Positions 42,983 to 52,083 of a stretch of 64,000 nucleotides of DNA are shown piece after piece; the first letter of the stretch is position 1; every line of letters begins with the position of its first letter. Origin of the DNA: Lachnospiraceae bacterium (GTDB lineage Bacteria; Bacillota; Clostridia; Lachnospirales; Lachnospiraceae). The position numbers were made by a program, and so were the translations under genes. Under the pieces are notes generated by a model. The model saw only the letters and a program-made list of their open reading frames with translations, searched no databases and was not told the DNA's origin. Location of the stretch: the NCBI GenBank assembly GCA_022791575.1, contig JAAVZI010000036.1, positions 1 to 64,000 of the forward strand, in the 5' to 3' direction.

Positions 42983-44026
42983 ATGAAATCTATTATTATT
43001 ACTGAAAATCAAGCTGGCCAGCGCCTGGATAAATTTCTTGCCAAATATTTGGCTCAAGCCTCCAAGGGCTTTATTTATAAAATGTTGCGAAAAAAGAATA
43101 TTGTGCTCAATGGAAAGAAAGCAGCCGGCAGTGAAAAATTAAATCAGAACGATGAAGTAAAGCTGTTTTTGGCAGATGAGACGATAGAAAAATTTTCGGC
43201 AGCTGCAACTTCCCCCAATACAAGCTCAAGAACCATTCCCAGCGCAGAGGTTCTATTTGAAAATAAACAGATCTGCTTAATGAATAAACCCTGGAATCTG
43301 CTGTCCCAGAAAGCAGAGCCCAACGATATCTCTATGAACGAAGTCTTTATAGAATATCTGCTGAATTCCGGCCAGCTTCCGCAGGAGAGGGCATTTTCTC
43401 CGGCGGTCTGCAACCGTCTGGACCGCAATACGACTGGGATCATTATGGGAGGTAAGACATTATACGGCCTGCAGCGCATGTCAGAGCTTCTGAAAGACCG
43501 TTCTATACATAAATATTACCTCTGTCTCTGCGTCGATCCTATGTTGGAAGAGCAGATGCTGGAAGGTTTTCTGGTCAAGAATCCTGACACGAATCAGGTA
43601 ACCGTCATTCCCCCGGATAGAAAAGGAGAATTACCTCCGGGTGCTTCTTTGATAAAAACTTCTTATCGAACGCTGGCTGATAATGGCCGGTATTCCCTCT
43701 TGGAAGTACAGCTGATTACTGGAAGGACCCACCAGATCCGCGCACATTTAGCCGCAATCGGTCATCCAATAGCCGGAGACAGTAAATATGGAAATTCAGC
43801 TATCAATGAAGAATTAAGAAAGAAATACCGGTTGAAATATCAGCTGCTGCACAGCTGGCGTCTGGAATTCCCTAAGCTTGATGGTAAATTAGCCGATTTA
43901 TCAGAACAAACGTTTACTGCACCAGTCCCGCCACTTTTCTACAAGATCTTAGAAGAAGAGAAGCTATTAGATACAAACTTGAAAAGAAAAATTATTTGTG
44001 GTAGGATGAATACAAATGGTAATTAA
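42983..44026 (+). CDS. RluA/RluC-family pseudouridine synthase (paralogue 2)
   Basis: 347 residues. S4 RNA-binding domain at the N-terminus (GQRLDKFLAKYLAQASKGFIYKMLRKKNIVLNG), then the synthase with Asp147 in NRLDRNTTGIIMGGK, and LITGRTHQIRAHLAAIGHPIAGDSKYG. RluC/RluD-like modification of 23S rRNA is likely. The catalytic Asp context (NTT) is normal for the family. It ends 17 bp before hisZ. Confidence 0.92.
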   Translation: MKSIIITENQAGQRLDKFLAKYLAQASKGFIYKMLRKKNIVLNGKKAAGSEKLNQNDEVKLFLADETIEKFSAAATSPNTSSRTIPSAEVLFENKQICLMNKPWNLLSQKAEPNDISMNEVFIEYLLNSGQLPQERAFSPAVCNRLDRNTTGIIMGGKTLYGLQRMSELLKDRSIHKYYLCLCVDPMLEEQMLEGFLVKNPDTNQVTVIPPDRKGELPPGASLIKTSYRTLADNGRYSLLEVQLITGRTHQIRAHLAAIGHPIAGDSKYGNSAINEELRKKYRLKYQLLHSWRLEFPKLDGKLADLSEQTFTAPVPPLFYKILEEEKLLDTNLKRKIICGRMNTNGN

Positions 44027-44043
44027 CAGAAAGGAACATCATC

Positions 44044-45324
44044 ATGGAAAATCAATTATTACATACCCCTGAGGGAGTCAGGGATATTTACAGTCAGGAA
44101 TGCAGCCGGAAACTATACCTGCAGGATGGACTGCATAAGGTGTTTCACCAGTACGGGTTCCGGGATATTCAGACGCCCACCTTTGAATTTTTTGATGTAT
44201 TCAGCAAAGAGGTCGGCACCATTCCCTCTAAGGATTTGTATAAATTCTTTGACCGTGAGGGCAGCACACTTGTATTAAGGCCAGATTATACGCCGTCGAT
44301 TGCCCGCTGTGCTGCCAAATATTATCCAGACGAGCAGCTGCCTCTCCGGTTCTGTTATTGTGGAAATGTATTCATTAATGAGACAGCCGTATATCAGGGG
44401 CGTCTCAAGGAGACAACCCAGATGGGTGCGGAAATGATTGGAGATACTTCTGTACAGGCCGACAGTGAAATGATTTCTTTGGTGATTCATCTGCTGAGAA
44501 AGGCTGGGCTTGAGAACTTCCAAGTAGAGATCGGACAGGTAGAATTTTTCAAAGGACTGTTGGAAGAGGGCAGCATCCGTGAAGAAATTGCTGTACAGTT
44601 AAGAGAACAGATTTCACAGAAAAATTATTTTGGAGTCGAAGAAGTACTGGCGCACCAGAACATCAGTTCTGGATTAAAAGAGCTTTTTATGAAGCTTCCT
44701 GAGTTATTCGGTTCAGTGGAAGTAATAACAAAAGCACGGGAGCTTACCAATAATCCCCGTTCTTTAGCAGCGCTTGACCGGTTAATGGAGATTTATGAGA
44801 TTCTGAAAATGAGCGGCCTGGAAACCTATGTTTCATTTGATCTGGGAATGCTGAGTAAATATATGTATTATACAGGCATTATTTTTAAAAGCTATACCAT
44901 GGGAACAGGTGAAGCCTTGGTAAAAGGAGGACGTTATGATAACCTGCTGGGCCTGTTTGGAAAAAACAGTCCGGCAATCGGTTTTACCTTAATGGCAGAT
45001 ACCCTGATTCTGGCCTTATCCCGTCAGAAAATTCATATTCCTTCAGAGACAAAGAATTATATTTATCTATATAAAAAAGAGTTTATAAAGGAAGCCCTTT
45101 TATCGGCTGCCCCTAAAAGAGAACAGGGAGAGCGCATTGCCTTAATCTGTATGGATGAAACGAAATCTCTGAAAGATTATTTGGCATATGCAGGCAATCA
45201 ACAGATTGACGTTTTGTACTTCTTTGACAGCAGCAAGGAAGTCCGTTGTTTTGACATGAAAACCGAAGAGGAACATACAGAGAAACTCTCGATTCTGCCA
45301 GAGGGAAGCAGGGAAAGGAATTAG
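44044..45324 (+). CDS. hisZ: ATP phosphoribosyltransferase regulatory subunit
   Basis: 426 residues, histidyl-tRNA-synthetase-like: [11 protein letters not shown], a class II core ([30 protein letters not shown]), [21 protein letters not shown], and motif-3-like FTLMADTL. It lacks the tRNA-binding C-terminal domain. It is the catalytically silent partner that short HisG needs for activity and histidine feedback. First gene of the his cluster; no T-box or His leader peptide is visible in the 17-bp gap before it. Confidence 0.93.
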   Translation: MENQLLHTPEGVRDIYSQECSRKLYLQDGLHKVFHQYGFRDIQTPTFEFFDVFSKEVGTIPSKDLYKFFDREGSTLVLRPDYTPSIARCAAKYYPDEQLPLRFCYCGNVFINETAVYQGRLKETTQMGAEMIGDTSVQADSEMISLVIHLLRKAGLENFQVEIGQVEFFKGLLEEGSIREEIAVQLREQISQKNYFGVEEVLAHQNISSGLKELFMKLPELFGSVEVITKARELTNNPRSLAALDRLMEIYEILKMSGLETYVSFDLGMLSKYMYYTGIIFKSYTMGTGEALVKGGRYDNLLGLFGKNSPAIGFTLMADTLILALSRQKIHIPSETKNYIYLYKKEFIKEALLSAAPKREQGERIALICMDETKSLKDYLAYAGNQQIDVLYFFDSSKEVRCFDMKTEEEHTEKLSILPEGSRERN

Positions 45325-45326
45325 CT

Positions 45327-45962
45327 ATGGAATATATTACATTTGCCCTTGGGAAGGGTCGTCTGGCGAAAAAGACGCTGGAATTGTTTGAGAAAATTGG
45401 TATCACTTGTGAGGAAATGAAAGATCCGGATTCCCGGAAGCTGATTTTTGCAAATGAAGAATTAAAACTAAAGTTTTTTCTCTCAAAGGGACCAGATGTT
45501 CCTACTTATGTAGAATACGGTGCTGCCGATATTGGAATTGTTGGAAAAGATACGATATTAGAAGAGGGAAGGCGGCTCTTCGAAGTGCTGGATTTAGGCT
45601 TTGGCAAATGCCGCATGTGTGTCTGCGGGCCGGAGCAGGCCCAAGAGCGTCTGCAGCATCATGAGTTAATTCGGGTTGCCACCAAATATCCCAATATCGC
45701 CAAGGATTATTTCTATAATAAAAAGCATCAGACAGTAGAAATTATTAAGTTAAACGGTTCCATTGAGCTAGCGCCGATTGTAGGACTCTCGGAAGTAATT
45801 GTAGATATTGTGGAGACTGGCTCTACGCTGCGGGAAAACGGACTTGTGGTATTGGAAGAAGTCTGCCCCTTGTCAGCCAGAATGGTCGTCAACCAGGTTA
45901 GTATGAAAATGGAAAACGAACGAATTACTAAAATTATCAACGATTTGAAACATGTGATATAA
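45327..45962 (+). CDS. hisG: ATP phosphoribosyltransferase, short form
   Basis: 211 residues, the HisZ-dependent short type without the C-terminal regulatory domain. [56 protein letters not shown] and the PRPP loop [15 protein letters not shown] are clear. First step of histidine synthesis (ATP + PRPP). Starts two bases after hisZ, as expected for an obligate pair. Confidence 0.97.
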   Translation: MEYITFALGKGRLAKKTLELFEKIGITCEEMKDPDSRKLIFANEELKLKFFLSKGPDVPTYVEYGAADIGIVGKDTILEEGRRLFEVLDLGFGKCRMCVCGPEQAQERLQHHELIRVATKYPNIAKDYFYNKKHQTVEIIKLNGSIELAPIVGLSEVIVDIVETGSTLRENGLVVLEEVCPLSARMVVNQVSMKMENERITKIINDLKHVI

Positions 45963-46013
45963 CAGTGCCGAGAGATACATTTGCAGTGGAGCAAACAGCA
46001 GAAAGGATTGGTT

Positions 46014-47306
46014 ATGAAGACAGTAAAACTGACAGAGGAAACGAAGAAACATTTATTAGAAGACTTGTTAAAGAGAAGCCCGAACAATTATGGAGAATAT
46101 ACCGCCCAGGTACAGGAAATTCTGGACGAAGTTAAAGAAAAGAAAGATCAGGCGTTATTTGCATATACCAAAAAATTCGACGGAGCAGACATTTCGGCAG
46201 ACAATATTCTGGTAAGTGAAGAGGAAATCGAAGAGGCCTATACCCAGGTAGATCAAAAACTTCTGGATGTCATTCGTAAAGCTAAAGTCAATATTGAGGA
46301 TTATCATCAGAAACAAAAGCAGTACAGCTGGTTTGACAGTCAGCCGGAAGGAATTATTCTGGGACAGAAAATCACTCCATTAGAGAGGGCCGGCGTGTAT
46401 GTGCCCGGCGGTAAGGCTGTGTATCCCTCTTCGGTACTTATGAACGTCATACCGGCCAAAGTAGCCGGAGTGAGTGAAATTATTATGACAACTCCTCCAG
46501 GAAGAGATGGTAAAGTATATCCGGTCACATTGGCAGCTGCCAAAGAAGCAGGCGTTGATAAAATCTATAAAGCCGGCGGCGCCCAGGCTATTGGCGCTCT
46601 GGCCTATGGAACAGAATCCATTCCTAAAGTAGATAAAATTGTAGGTCCCGGCAATATTTATGTAGCACTTGCTAAAAAGGCTGTTTACGGACATGTCAGT
46701 ATTGATTCGATAGCCGGTCCCAGTGAGATTCTGGTTCTTGCTGATGAAACAGCTAATCCAAGATTTATAGCCGCCGACTTGCTGTCCCAGGCGGAGCATG
46801 ATGAGATGGCTTCTGCCATTCTGGTTACTACTAGTGAGCAGCTGGCGAAAAAGGTCTCTGAAGAAGTCGAACGGTTGGTGTCCCAACTTTCCAGAAAAGA
46901 GATCATTCAAAAGTCCCTGGATCATTATGGTTATATTCTTCTGGCAGAACATATGGAAGAGGCAATAGATGCGGTGAATGCCATTGCTTCCGAACATCTG
47001 GAAATCGTAACAAAGGACCCCTTCATGGTAATGACAAGGATCCGCAATGCCGGAGCTATTTTTATCGGAGAATACAGCAGTGAACCACTGGGAGATTATT
47101 TTGCCGGACCGAATCATGTGCTGCCAACCAATGGAACTGCAAAATTCTTCTCCGCACTAAGCGTAGATGATTTTATTAAGAAATCCAGTATTATTTCTTA
47201 TTCCAGAGAGGCATTGGAAACCATTCATCAAGATATCATCCAGTTTGCGGAATCAGAGCAGCTGACTGCACATGCCAATTCTATTCGGGTTCGTTTTGAG
47301 AAATAA
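46014..47306 (+). CDS. hisD: Histidinol dehydrogenase
   Basis: 430 residues from ATG 46014 (AGAAAGGA upstream). Oxidises L-histidinol to histidine with two NAD. ERAGVYVPGGKAVYPSSVLMNVIPAKVAGV, IYKAGGAQAIGALAYGTE, DSIAGPSEILVLAD, LLSQAEHDEMASAI (zinc ligands Gln and His) and NHVLPTNGTA are the diagnostic runs. Normal length. Confidence 0.97.
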   Translation: MKTVKLTEETKKHLLEDLLKRSPNNYGEYTAQVQEILDEVKEKKDQALFAYTKKFDGADISADNILVSEEEIEEAYTQVDQKLLDVIRKAKVNIEDYHQKQKQYSWFDSQPEGIILGQKITPLERAGVYVPGGKAVYPSSVLMNVIPAKVAGVSEIIMTTPPGRDGKVYPVTLAAAKEAGVDKIYKAGGAQAIGALAYGTESIPKVDKIVGPGNIYVALAKKAVYGHVSIDSIAGPSEILVLADETANPRFIAADLLSQAEHDEMASAILVTTSEQLAKKVSEEVERLVSQLSRKEIIQKSLDHYGYILLAEHMEEAIDAVNAIASEHLEIVTKDPFMVMTRIRNAGAIFIGEYSSEPLGDYFAGPNHVLPTNGTAKFFSALSVDDFIKKSSIISYSREALETIHQDIIQFAESEQLTAHANSIRVRFEK

Positions 47307-47338
47307 TGGCAAAATCTAAGGAGAAAGAAGGAGACAAA

Positions 47339-47929
47339 ATGAATAAGAGGACTGCCACGATAAGTAGAAAAACGAAGGAAACCGATATCAAATGCACACT
47401 GAATCTGGACGGAAGCGGAACCGGGAACATCCAGACTGGCATCGGCTTTTTTGACCATATGCTGGAAAGTTTTGCCCGGCACGGATTATTTGACCTGGAA
47501 ATGAAGGTAAAGGGAGATCTGGTTGTAGACTGTCATCATACCATCGAAGATACAGGAATTGTGCTGGGTGAAGCGATTAAACAGGCTGCCGGCAGTAAAA
47601 AAGGAATCCGTCGCTTTGGAAGCTGTATTCTTCCTATGGACGAAACGCTGGTCATGTGTGCCCTGGATTTATCGAATCGTCCCTATCTGGCTTTTGACGA
47701 TGTATTTACTACGGACCGCGTCGGTTATATGGATACCGAGATGATTCGTGAATTCTTTTATGCCATCTCGTATTCAGCAGCTATGAATCTGCATGTCAAG
47801 GTACTGACACCTGGTAATAATCACCATATGGCAGAAGCTATGTTTAAAGCCTTTGCAAAAGCACTGGATGAAGCCATGTGTTATGATCCTCGTATTACCG
47901 ATGTGCTTTCCACTAAAGGAAGTTTATAG
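47339..47929 (+). CDS. hisB: Imidazoleglycerol-phosphate dehydratase
   Basis: 196 residues from ATG 47339 behind GAAGGAGAC. Mn-dependent dehydration of imidazole glycerol phosphate. GIGFFDHMLESFARHG, DCHHTIEDTGIVLGEA and NNHHMAEAMFKAFAKALD hold the metal-binding His clusters. Single-domain form, not fused to histidinol phosphatase. Confidence 0.97.
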   Translation: MNKRTATISRKTKETDIKCTLNLDGSGTGNIQTGIGFFDHMLESFARHGLFDLEMKVKGDLVVDCHHTIEDTGIVLGEAIKQAAGSKKGIRRFGSCILPMDETLVMCALDLSNRPYLAFDDVFTTDRVGYMDTEMIREFFYAISYSAAMNLHVKVLTPGNNHHMAEAMFKAFAKALDEAMCYDPRITDVLSTKGSL

Positions 47930-47964
47930 ATTTAAAAGCAATCCCCTGAAAGAAGGAGCTCATT

Positions 47965-49320
47965 ATGCAGAAAAATATGACAACAGGAAATCCTTTGTCC
48001 ATTATTTTAGCTTTTACCGTTCCCCTGTTTATCGGCAATTTGTGCCAGCAGATCTATAATACGGTAGATACGATGATTGTAGGCCAGTATCTGGGCGAAC
48101 GTCCATTGGCTGCGGTTGGTTCCACTGGTACGCTGATGTTTATGATTATTGGACTGGCCAATGGATTGTGTACGGGTTTTACTGTGCTGGTTTCACAGAA
48201 GTTTGGGGAAGGAAATGAAGACGGCACCCGCAGAAGTGTGGCAAACGGCACGATTCTGTCAGCAATTCTGATTGTAGTAATGACAGTGCTGTCCCTAGTA
48301 CTTTTACCATTTATCTTAACATGGATGCATACGCCAAAGGAGATTTATCAAGATGCCTATATTTATATTCAGGTCATCTGTATAGGAATTTTTGCCAATG
48401 TTGCCTATAACTATCTAGCTTCCTGCCTCCGTGCCATTGGCAATAGCCGCATTCCATTATATATGTTGATATTTTCTTCTGTATTAAATATTATATTGGA
48501 TTTCGCATTTATTGGCGGACTTGGAACTGGAGTGGCCGGTGCTGCATGGGCGACGGTTATTTCACAGGGTGCTTCTGCCGTCCTCTGTCTGTTATATATT
48601 GTAAAGAGAGAACCACTCCTGCAACCGTCAGCCTCTATGTTCCGACTGAACCGCTCCATTACAAGAAATCAGCTGACCGTTGGCGTGCCGATGGCACTTC
48701 AGTTTGGAATTACAGGTTCAGGAACTGTCATTATGCAGTCAGCAGTCAATTTGTTCGGAGCAACAGCAGTCGCTGCGTATTCGGCTGCTGGGAAGATTAC
48801 CAGCCTTTCTATGCAGGGAGCTATATCTTTAGGGCAGACCATGGCCACATATGCAGGACAGAACTTCGGCGCCAGAAAGGTCTCGCGCATCCGACAGGGA
48901 GTCCGTTATGCTTTAGTGATCAATGTGATTTATTCTATAGCAGCCGGTCTGCTGGTTTATCTGGGCCTGCCATTCTTTATGAAGCTGTTTTTTAATGAGC
49001 AGACAGATATGACAGAAATTATGAAATATGCACGACAGTATATTGCGGTCTGTGTATCATTCTATATCCCACTTAGTGTGATCTTTACGTTCCGTAATAC
49101 CATGCAGGGCTGCGGATATGGATTTTTACCAATGATGGGCGGGGTAGTGGAATTATTTGCCAGATTGGCCTGCGCCATGCTTGCTATGCGGACATTCAGC
49201 TATATACTAGCCTGCTTTTGTGATCCGGCAGCTTGGCTTGCCGCCGGCATCTTTACTATGGTGTCCTACCTGATTGTAATTCGAAAGATCCTGCGTCTAC
49301 CAGGTATGGCCGAAACATAA
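47965..49320 (+). CDS. MATE-family multidrug efflux protein inside the his cluster
   Basis: 451 residues with twelve helices. [61 protein letters not shown] and the second-half repeat [39 protein letters not shown] follow the MATE (DinF/NorM-like) pattern. Uses a Na+ or H+ gradient to expel cationic drugs or metabolites. It lies 35 bp after hisB and 29 bp before hisIE, where hisH-hisA-hisF are normally found, so it is probably co-transcribed. Confidence 0.9.
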   Translation: MQKNMTTGNPLSIILAFTVPLFIGNLCQQIYNTVDTMIVGQYLGERPLAAVGSTGTLMFMIIGLANGLCTGFTVLVSQKFGEGNEDGTRRSVANGTILSAILIVVMTVLSLVLLPFILTWMHTPKEIYQDAYIYIQVICIGIFANVAYNYLASCLRAIGNSRIPLYMLIFSSVLNIILDFAFIGGLGTGVAGAAWATVISQGASAVLCLLYIVKREPLLQPSASMFRLNRSITRNQLTVGVPMALQFGITGSGTVIMQSAVNLFGATAVAAYSAAGKITSLSMQGAISLGQTMATYAGQNFGARKVSRIRQGVRYALVINVIYSIAAGLLVYLGLPFFMKLFFNEQTDMTEIMKYARQYIAVCVSFYIPLSVIFTFRNTMQGCGYGFLPMMGGVVELFARLACAMLAMRTFSYILACFCDPAAWLAAGIFTMVSYLIVIRKILRLPGMAET

Positions 49321-49349
49321 GAATTGTAAATAATAAGGAGGAAGTATCC

Positions 49350-50648
49350 ATGAATCAAAAGCAGTTGCTGGCTACTATTTTTTTATTTGAAGGAAAACCA
49401 GTGAAAGGGTTAGGGAATCACGAACCAATTGCAGACTATGAAGATGCAGCAGAACTAGCTGCTTATTATAATCATTGCGGTGCAGACGGAATGATACTAC
49501 TGGATCTGGAATCAGATACGGACCAGGCTCATGAAAAGAATATTGACAGTATGAAAGAAGTGATTCGCGTCTGCGATATACCGGTATATGCAGGCGGAAC
49601 GTTTCATCGTTTTGAGGATGCAAAAAAATATCTATATACCGGAGCTGCACAGGCTATTCTTTACTACACTCAGGATACTTCTGCAGAGGAACTGGAAGAA
49701 GCACAAGCGCGATTTGGGAAAGAAAAGCTGATGCTGTGCACAGATTCTCTGGATCAATTGTTGACGGCAGATAGAGAACTTCTGGAACGAATTACGGATC
49801 AGGTACTGGTTTTGAATTATCAGTCAAGTTCCAGCGAGCAGTTAGTCCTGTCTAATCATCAAAAGATTCTCACATTGCATACAGATCAGACCAAGGAGCT
49901 GTTGAACGCATTGAAACAAGATTCGGTCATTGGCATTACTGGCGCTTGGGCGCAGTTTACGAATCCGGATCTAATGGCTTTTAAATCAGCGTGCCAGTCA
50001 GATGGGATTTCTATGGAAATGCTGGAAAGCAGAATCAGCTGGAACGAACTGAAATTAAACAGCGAGGGTATGATTCCGGTAATTGTCCAGGATTATAAAA
50101 CCAATGAGGTGTTAATGCTGGCCTATATGAATGATGAGGCCTTTCACGAAACGCTTTCGTCTGGTAAAATGACTTATTGGAGCCGCAGCCGCAACGAACT
50201 ATGGAAAAAAGGAATGACTTCTGGTCATTTTCAATCAGTCAAATCCCTGACAGCGGATTGTGACAAGGATACCATTCTGGCCAAAGTATTTCAAGTTGGC
50301 GCTGCCTGCCATACCGGCAGTCGTTCCTGCTTTTTTAACGAAATGGTGAAGAAGGATTATACAGATACCAATCCTCTGAAGGTATTTGAAGATGTTTATG
50401 CAGTCATTCTGGACCGCAAGGAGCATCCAAAGAAAGGTTCCTATACCAATTATCTTTTTGATAAAGGAATTGACAAGATTCTGAAAAAAGTAGGAGAAGA
50501 GGCAACTGAGATTGTGATTGCTGCAAAGAATCCTAATCCTGAAGAAATTAAATATGAAATTTCTGATTTTCTGTACCATGTAATGGTACTGATGGCAGAA
50601 CGCGGCGTAACGTGGGAGGATATTACAAGGGAACTTGCTCAGCGATAA
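49350..50648 (+). CDS. hisIE: HisIE with extra N-terminal HisA/HisF-like domain
   Basis: 432 residues from ATG 49350 behind AAGGAGGAA. Residues ~1-225 follow a HisA/HisF half-barrel ([55 protein letters not shown]) but lack the catalytic Asp of the first strand (C-L-D-V reads IFLF) and the second Asp. Residues ~230-330 are phosphoribosyl-AMP cyclohydrolase ([29 protein letters not shown], Asp303/305/307, [12 protein letters not shown]). Residues ~345-430 are phosphoribosyl-ATP pyrophosphatase ([19 protein letters not shown]). The N-terminal domain is probably structural or regulatory. Confidence 0.9.
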   Translation: MNQKQLLATIFLFEGKPVKGLGNHEPIADYEDAAELAAYYNHCGADGMILLDLESDTDQAHEKNIDSMKEVIRVCDIPVYAGGTFHRFEDAKKYLYTGAAQAILYYTQDTSAEELEEAQARFGKEKLMLCTDSLDQLLTADRELLERITDQVLVLNYQSSSSEQLVLSNHQKILTLHTDQTKELLNALKQDSVIGITGAWAQFTNPDLMAFKSACQSDGISMEMLESRISWNELKLNSEGMIPVIVQDYKTNEVLMLAYMNDEAFHETLSSGKMTYWSRSRNELWKKGMTSGHFQSVKSLTADCDKDTILAKVFQVGAACHTGSRSCFFNEMVKKDYTDTNPLKVFEDVYAVILDRKEHPKKGSYTNYLFDKGIDKILKKVGEEATEIVIAAKNPNPEEIKYEISDFLYHVMVLMAERGVTWEDITRELAQR

Positions 50649-50708
50649 CATGCATACCTGATTGCCGGTATGTATAAAATAGGAATAAGAAAAAATCAGG
50701 AGCAGCCT

Positions 50709-51098
50709 ATGAGCAGTTTATCCATTGATGAAAAAATGCTGCTGATCCAGAAAATGCGCAGTCAGTCAGCACAGAAACCCAATGCATACATAAGGGAGCA
50801 TTCTCGCTATCAAGGGGAGCCATCTCTATATCAGAATGGATATTCATCCAACAGTTCCGCTATAGAGGGAGAGATACCAGAAGAGACAGCAGATGTATTC
50901 CGTTCACTGAAGCTTCGTTTCTTTGTATGTTTAATTCTTTTTGCTTGCTTTTTTGGCATGTATAAAGCAGATTTTAAGGTAAAGGGACATAAAGTAACAG
51001 AAGTCAATGCCGTACTGCAGGAAAATATGCTTCCCAAACCGATGCAGGATTCGTTAGAAACCATAAGCCAGAAATTAACAGAATCCCAAACACAGTAA
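50709..51098 (+). CDS. Unknown single-helix membrane protein
   Basis: 129 residues from ATG 50709 (AGGAGCAGCC upstream). The first ~80 residues are polar and rich in Ser, Tyr, Gln and Asn; one membrane helix follows (RFFVCLILFACFFGMYKADF), then a short external tail with KVTEVNAVLQENMLPKPMQDSLETI. The N-terminal basic/helical part suggests a cytoplasmic head. Not recognised. A strong hairpin follows. Confidence 0.65.
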   Translation: MSSLSIDEKMLLIQKMRSQSAQKPNAYIREHSRYQGEPSLYQNGYSSNSSAIEGEIPEETADVFRSLKLRFFVCLILFACFFGMYKADFKVKGHKVTEVNAVLQENMLPKPMQDSLETISQKLTESQTQ

Positions 51099-51106
51099 TA
51101 CCGATT

Positions 51107-51134
51107 CAGTCCTGCCGATTCTACGGCAGGACTG
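51107..51134 (+). terminator. 11-bp perfect hairpin (terminator-like, no T-run)
   Basis: CAGTCCTGCCG (51107-51117) pairs with CGGCAGGACTG (51124-51134) round a 6-base loop. The following bases are CTATAG, so intrinsic termination is uncertain. Confidence 0.5.
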
Positions 51135-51155
51135 CTATAGAACACAGGAGTCATT

Positions 51156-52067
51156 ATGGAAATTTATTTAAAGAAAAGCTGGATCGTTATTCTTCTTGCC
51201 GTATTCTGTAATGTTTTATGGGGAAGTGCATTTCCATTTGTAAAAATCGGATATCATCAGTTCCAAATCAGCGGAACAGCAGACCAAATCCTATTTGCAG
51301 GCATGCGTTTTACGATTGCCGGCTGCTTGCTGCTTTTCATATATAGTATACGAAATCGGAAAGTTCCTGCGATTCGAAAAGATAACCGAAAATATGTAGG
51401 AGCTATGGCATTAATTCAAACAACGATCGAATATGTGTTCTTCTATATTGGATTGTCCCATACAGCAGCCTCTAATGGTTCTATTATCAATTCCTGCAGC
51501 GTGTTCTGGGGTGTATTGCTGGCTCATGTGGTCTATAAAGATGACAAGCTTTCCTGGAATAAAATTATTGGCTGTCTAGTTGGATTTTTGGGGGTTCTTC
51601 TGGTAACTATGGAAGATTCTGCCCTGCATTTTGCCTGGAATGGCGAGGGCTTTATTGTGCTGGCGTCCTTAGCGTTTGCTCTAGGCAGTATGTTTGGGAA
51701 AAAGGCCAGCCGTGTAGATGACCCAGTTGTCGTAACAGGCTATAACCTATCGACCGGTGGAGGCCTTCTTTTGCTTTTGGGGCTGTTTTTCGGCGGTACA
51801 CTGCCCAGAGTGACTCCAGCAGGTGTCGCTGTGTTGCTTTATCTTGCTCTATTATCGGCCCTTGCTTTCAGTATCTGGACCCTGCTGTTAAAATACAATC
51901 CTGTCGGCAGAATTGCCTTCTATAATTTTGTAATTCCAGTATCTGGAACGATATTGTCGGCATTCGTTCTCAAAGAAAATATTTTGAAATGGAATTATGC
52001 AGCCGCGCTGTTTCTTGTAACTCTAGGAATATACTGTATTCAAAAACTCCAAAGTCCATCGCCATAA
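51156..52067 (+). CDS. EamA/DMT-superfamily permease
   Basis: 303 residues with ten helices arranged as two EamA repeats: VFCNVLWGSAFPFVKIGY and AGMRFTIAGCLLLF in the first half, HTAASNGSIINSCSVFWGVLLAHVVYKDDKLSWNKIIGCLVGFLGVLL, then ASLAFALGSMFGKKAS and LKENILKWNYAAALFLVTLGIY in the second. Drug/metabolite exporter family (RhaT/YdcZ-like); substrate unknown. CAGGAG ribosome site. Confidence 0.9.
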   Translation: MEIYLKKSWIVILLAVFCNVLWGSAFPFVKIGYHQFQISGTADQILFAGMRFTIAGCLLLFIYSIRNRKVPAIRKDNRKYVGAMALIQTTIEYVFFYIGLSHTAASNGSIINSCSVFWGVLLAHVVYKDDKLSWNKIIGCLVGFLGVLLVTMEDSALHFAWNGEGFIVLASLAFALGSMFGKKASRVDDPVVVTGYNLSTGGGLLLLLGLFFGGTLPRVTPAGVAVLLYLALLSALAFSIWTLLLKYNPVGRIAFYNFVIPVSGTILSAFVLKENILKWNYAAALFLVTLGIYCIQKLQSPSP

Positions 52068-52083
52068 AAGAAAGGAATAAATT

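Noticed and set aside
44027-44043. T-box or histidine leader attenuator before hisZ
   Set aside because: The gap is only 17 bp and holds just a ribosome site; no His codon run or T-box sequence was seen upstream in the RluA-like gene.
46380-47117. 245-codon minus-strand frame opposite hisD
   Set aside because: Long but fully antisense to a well-recognised enzyme; the translation is rich in His, Phe and Cys and matches no family.
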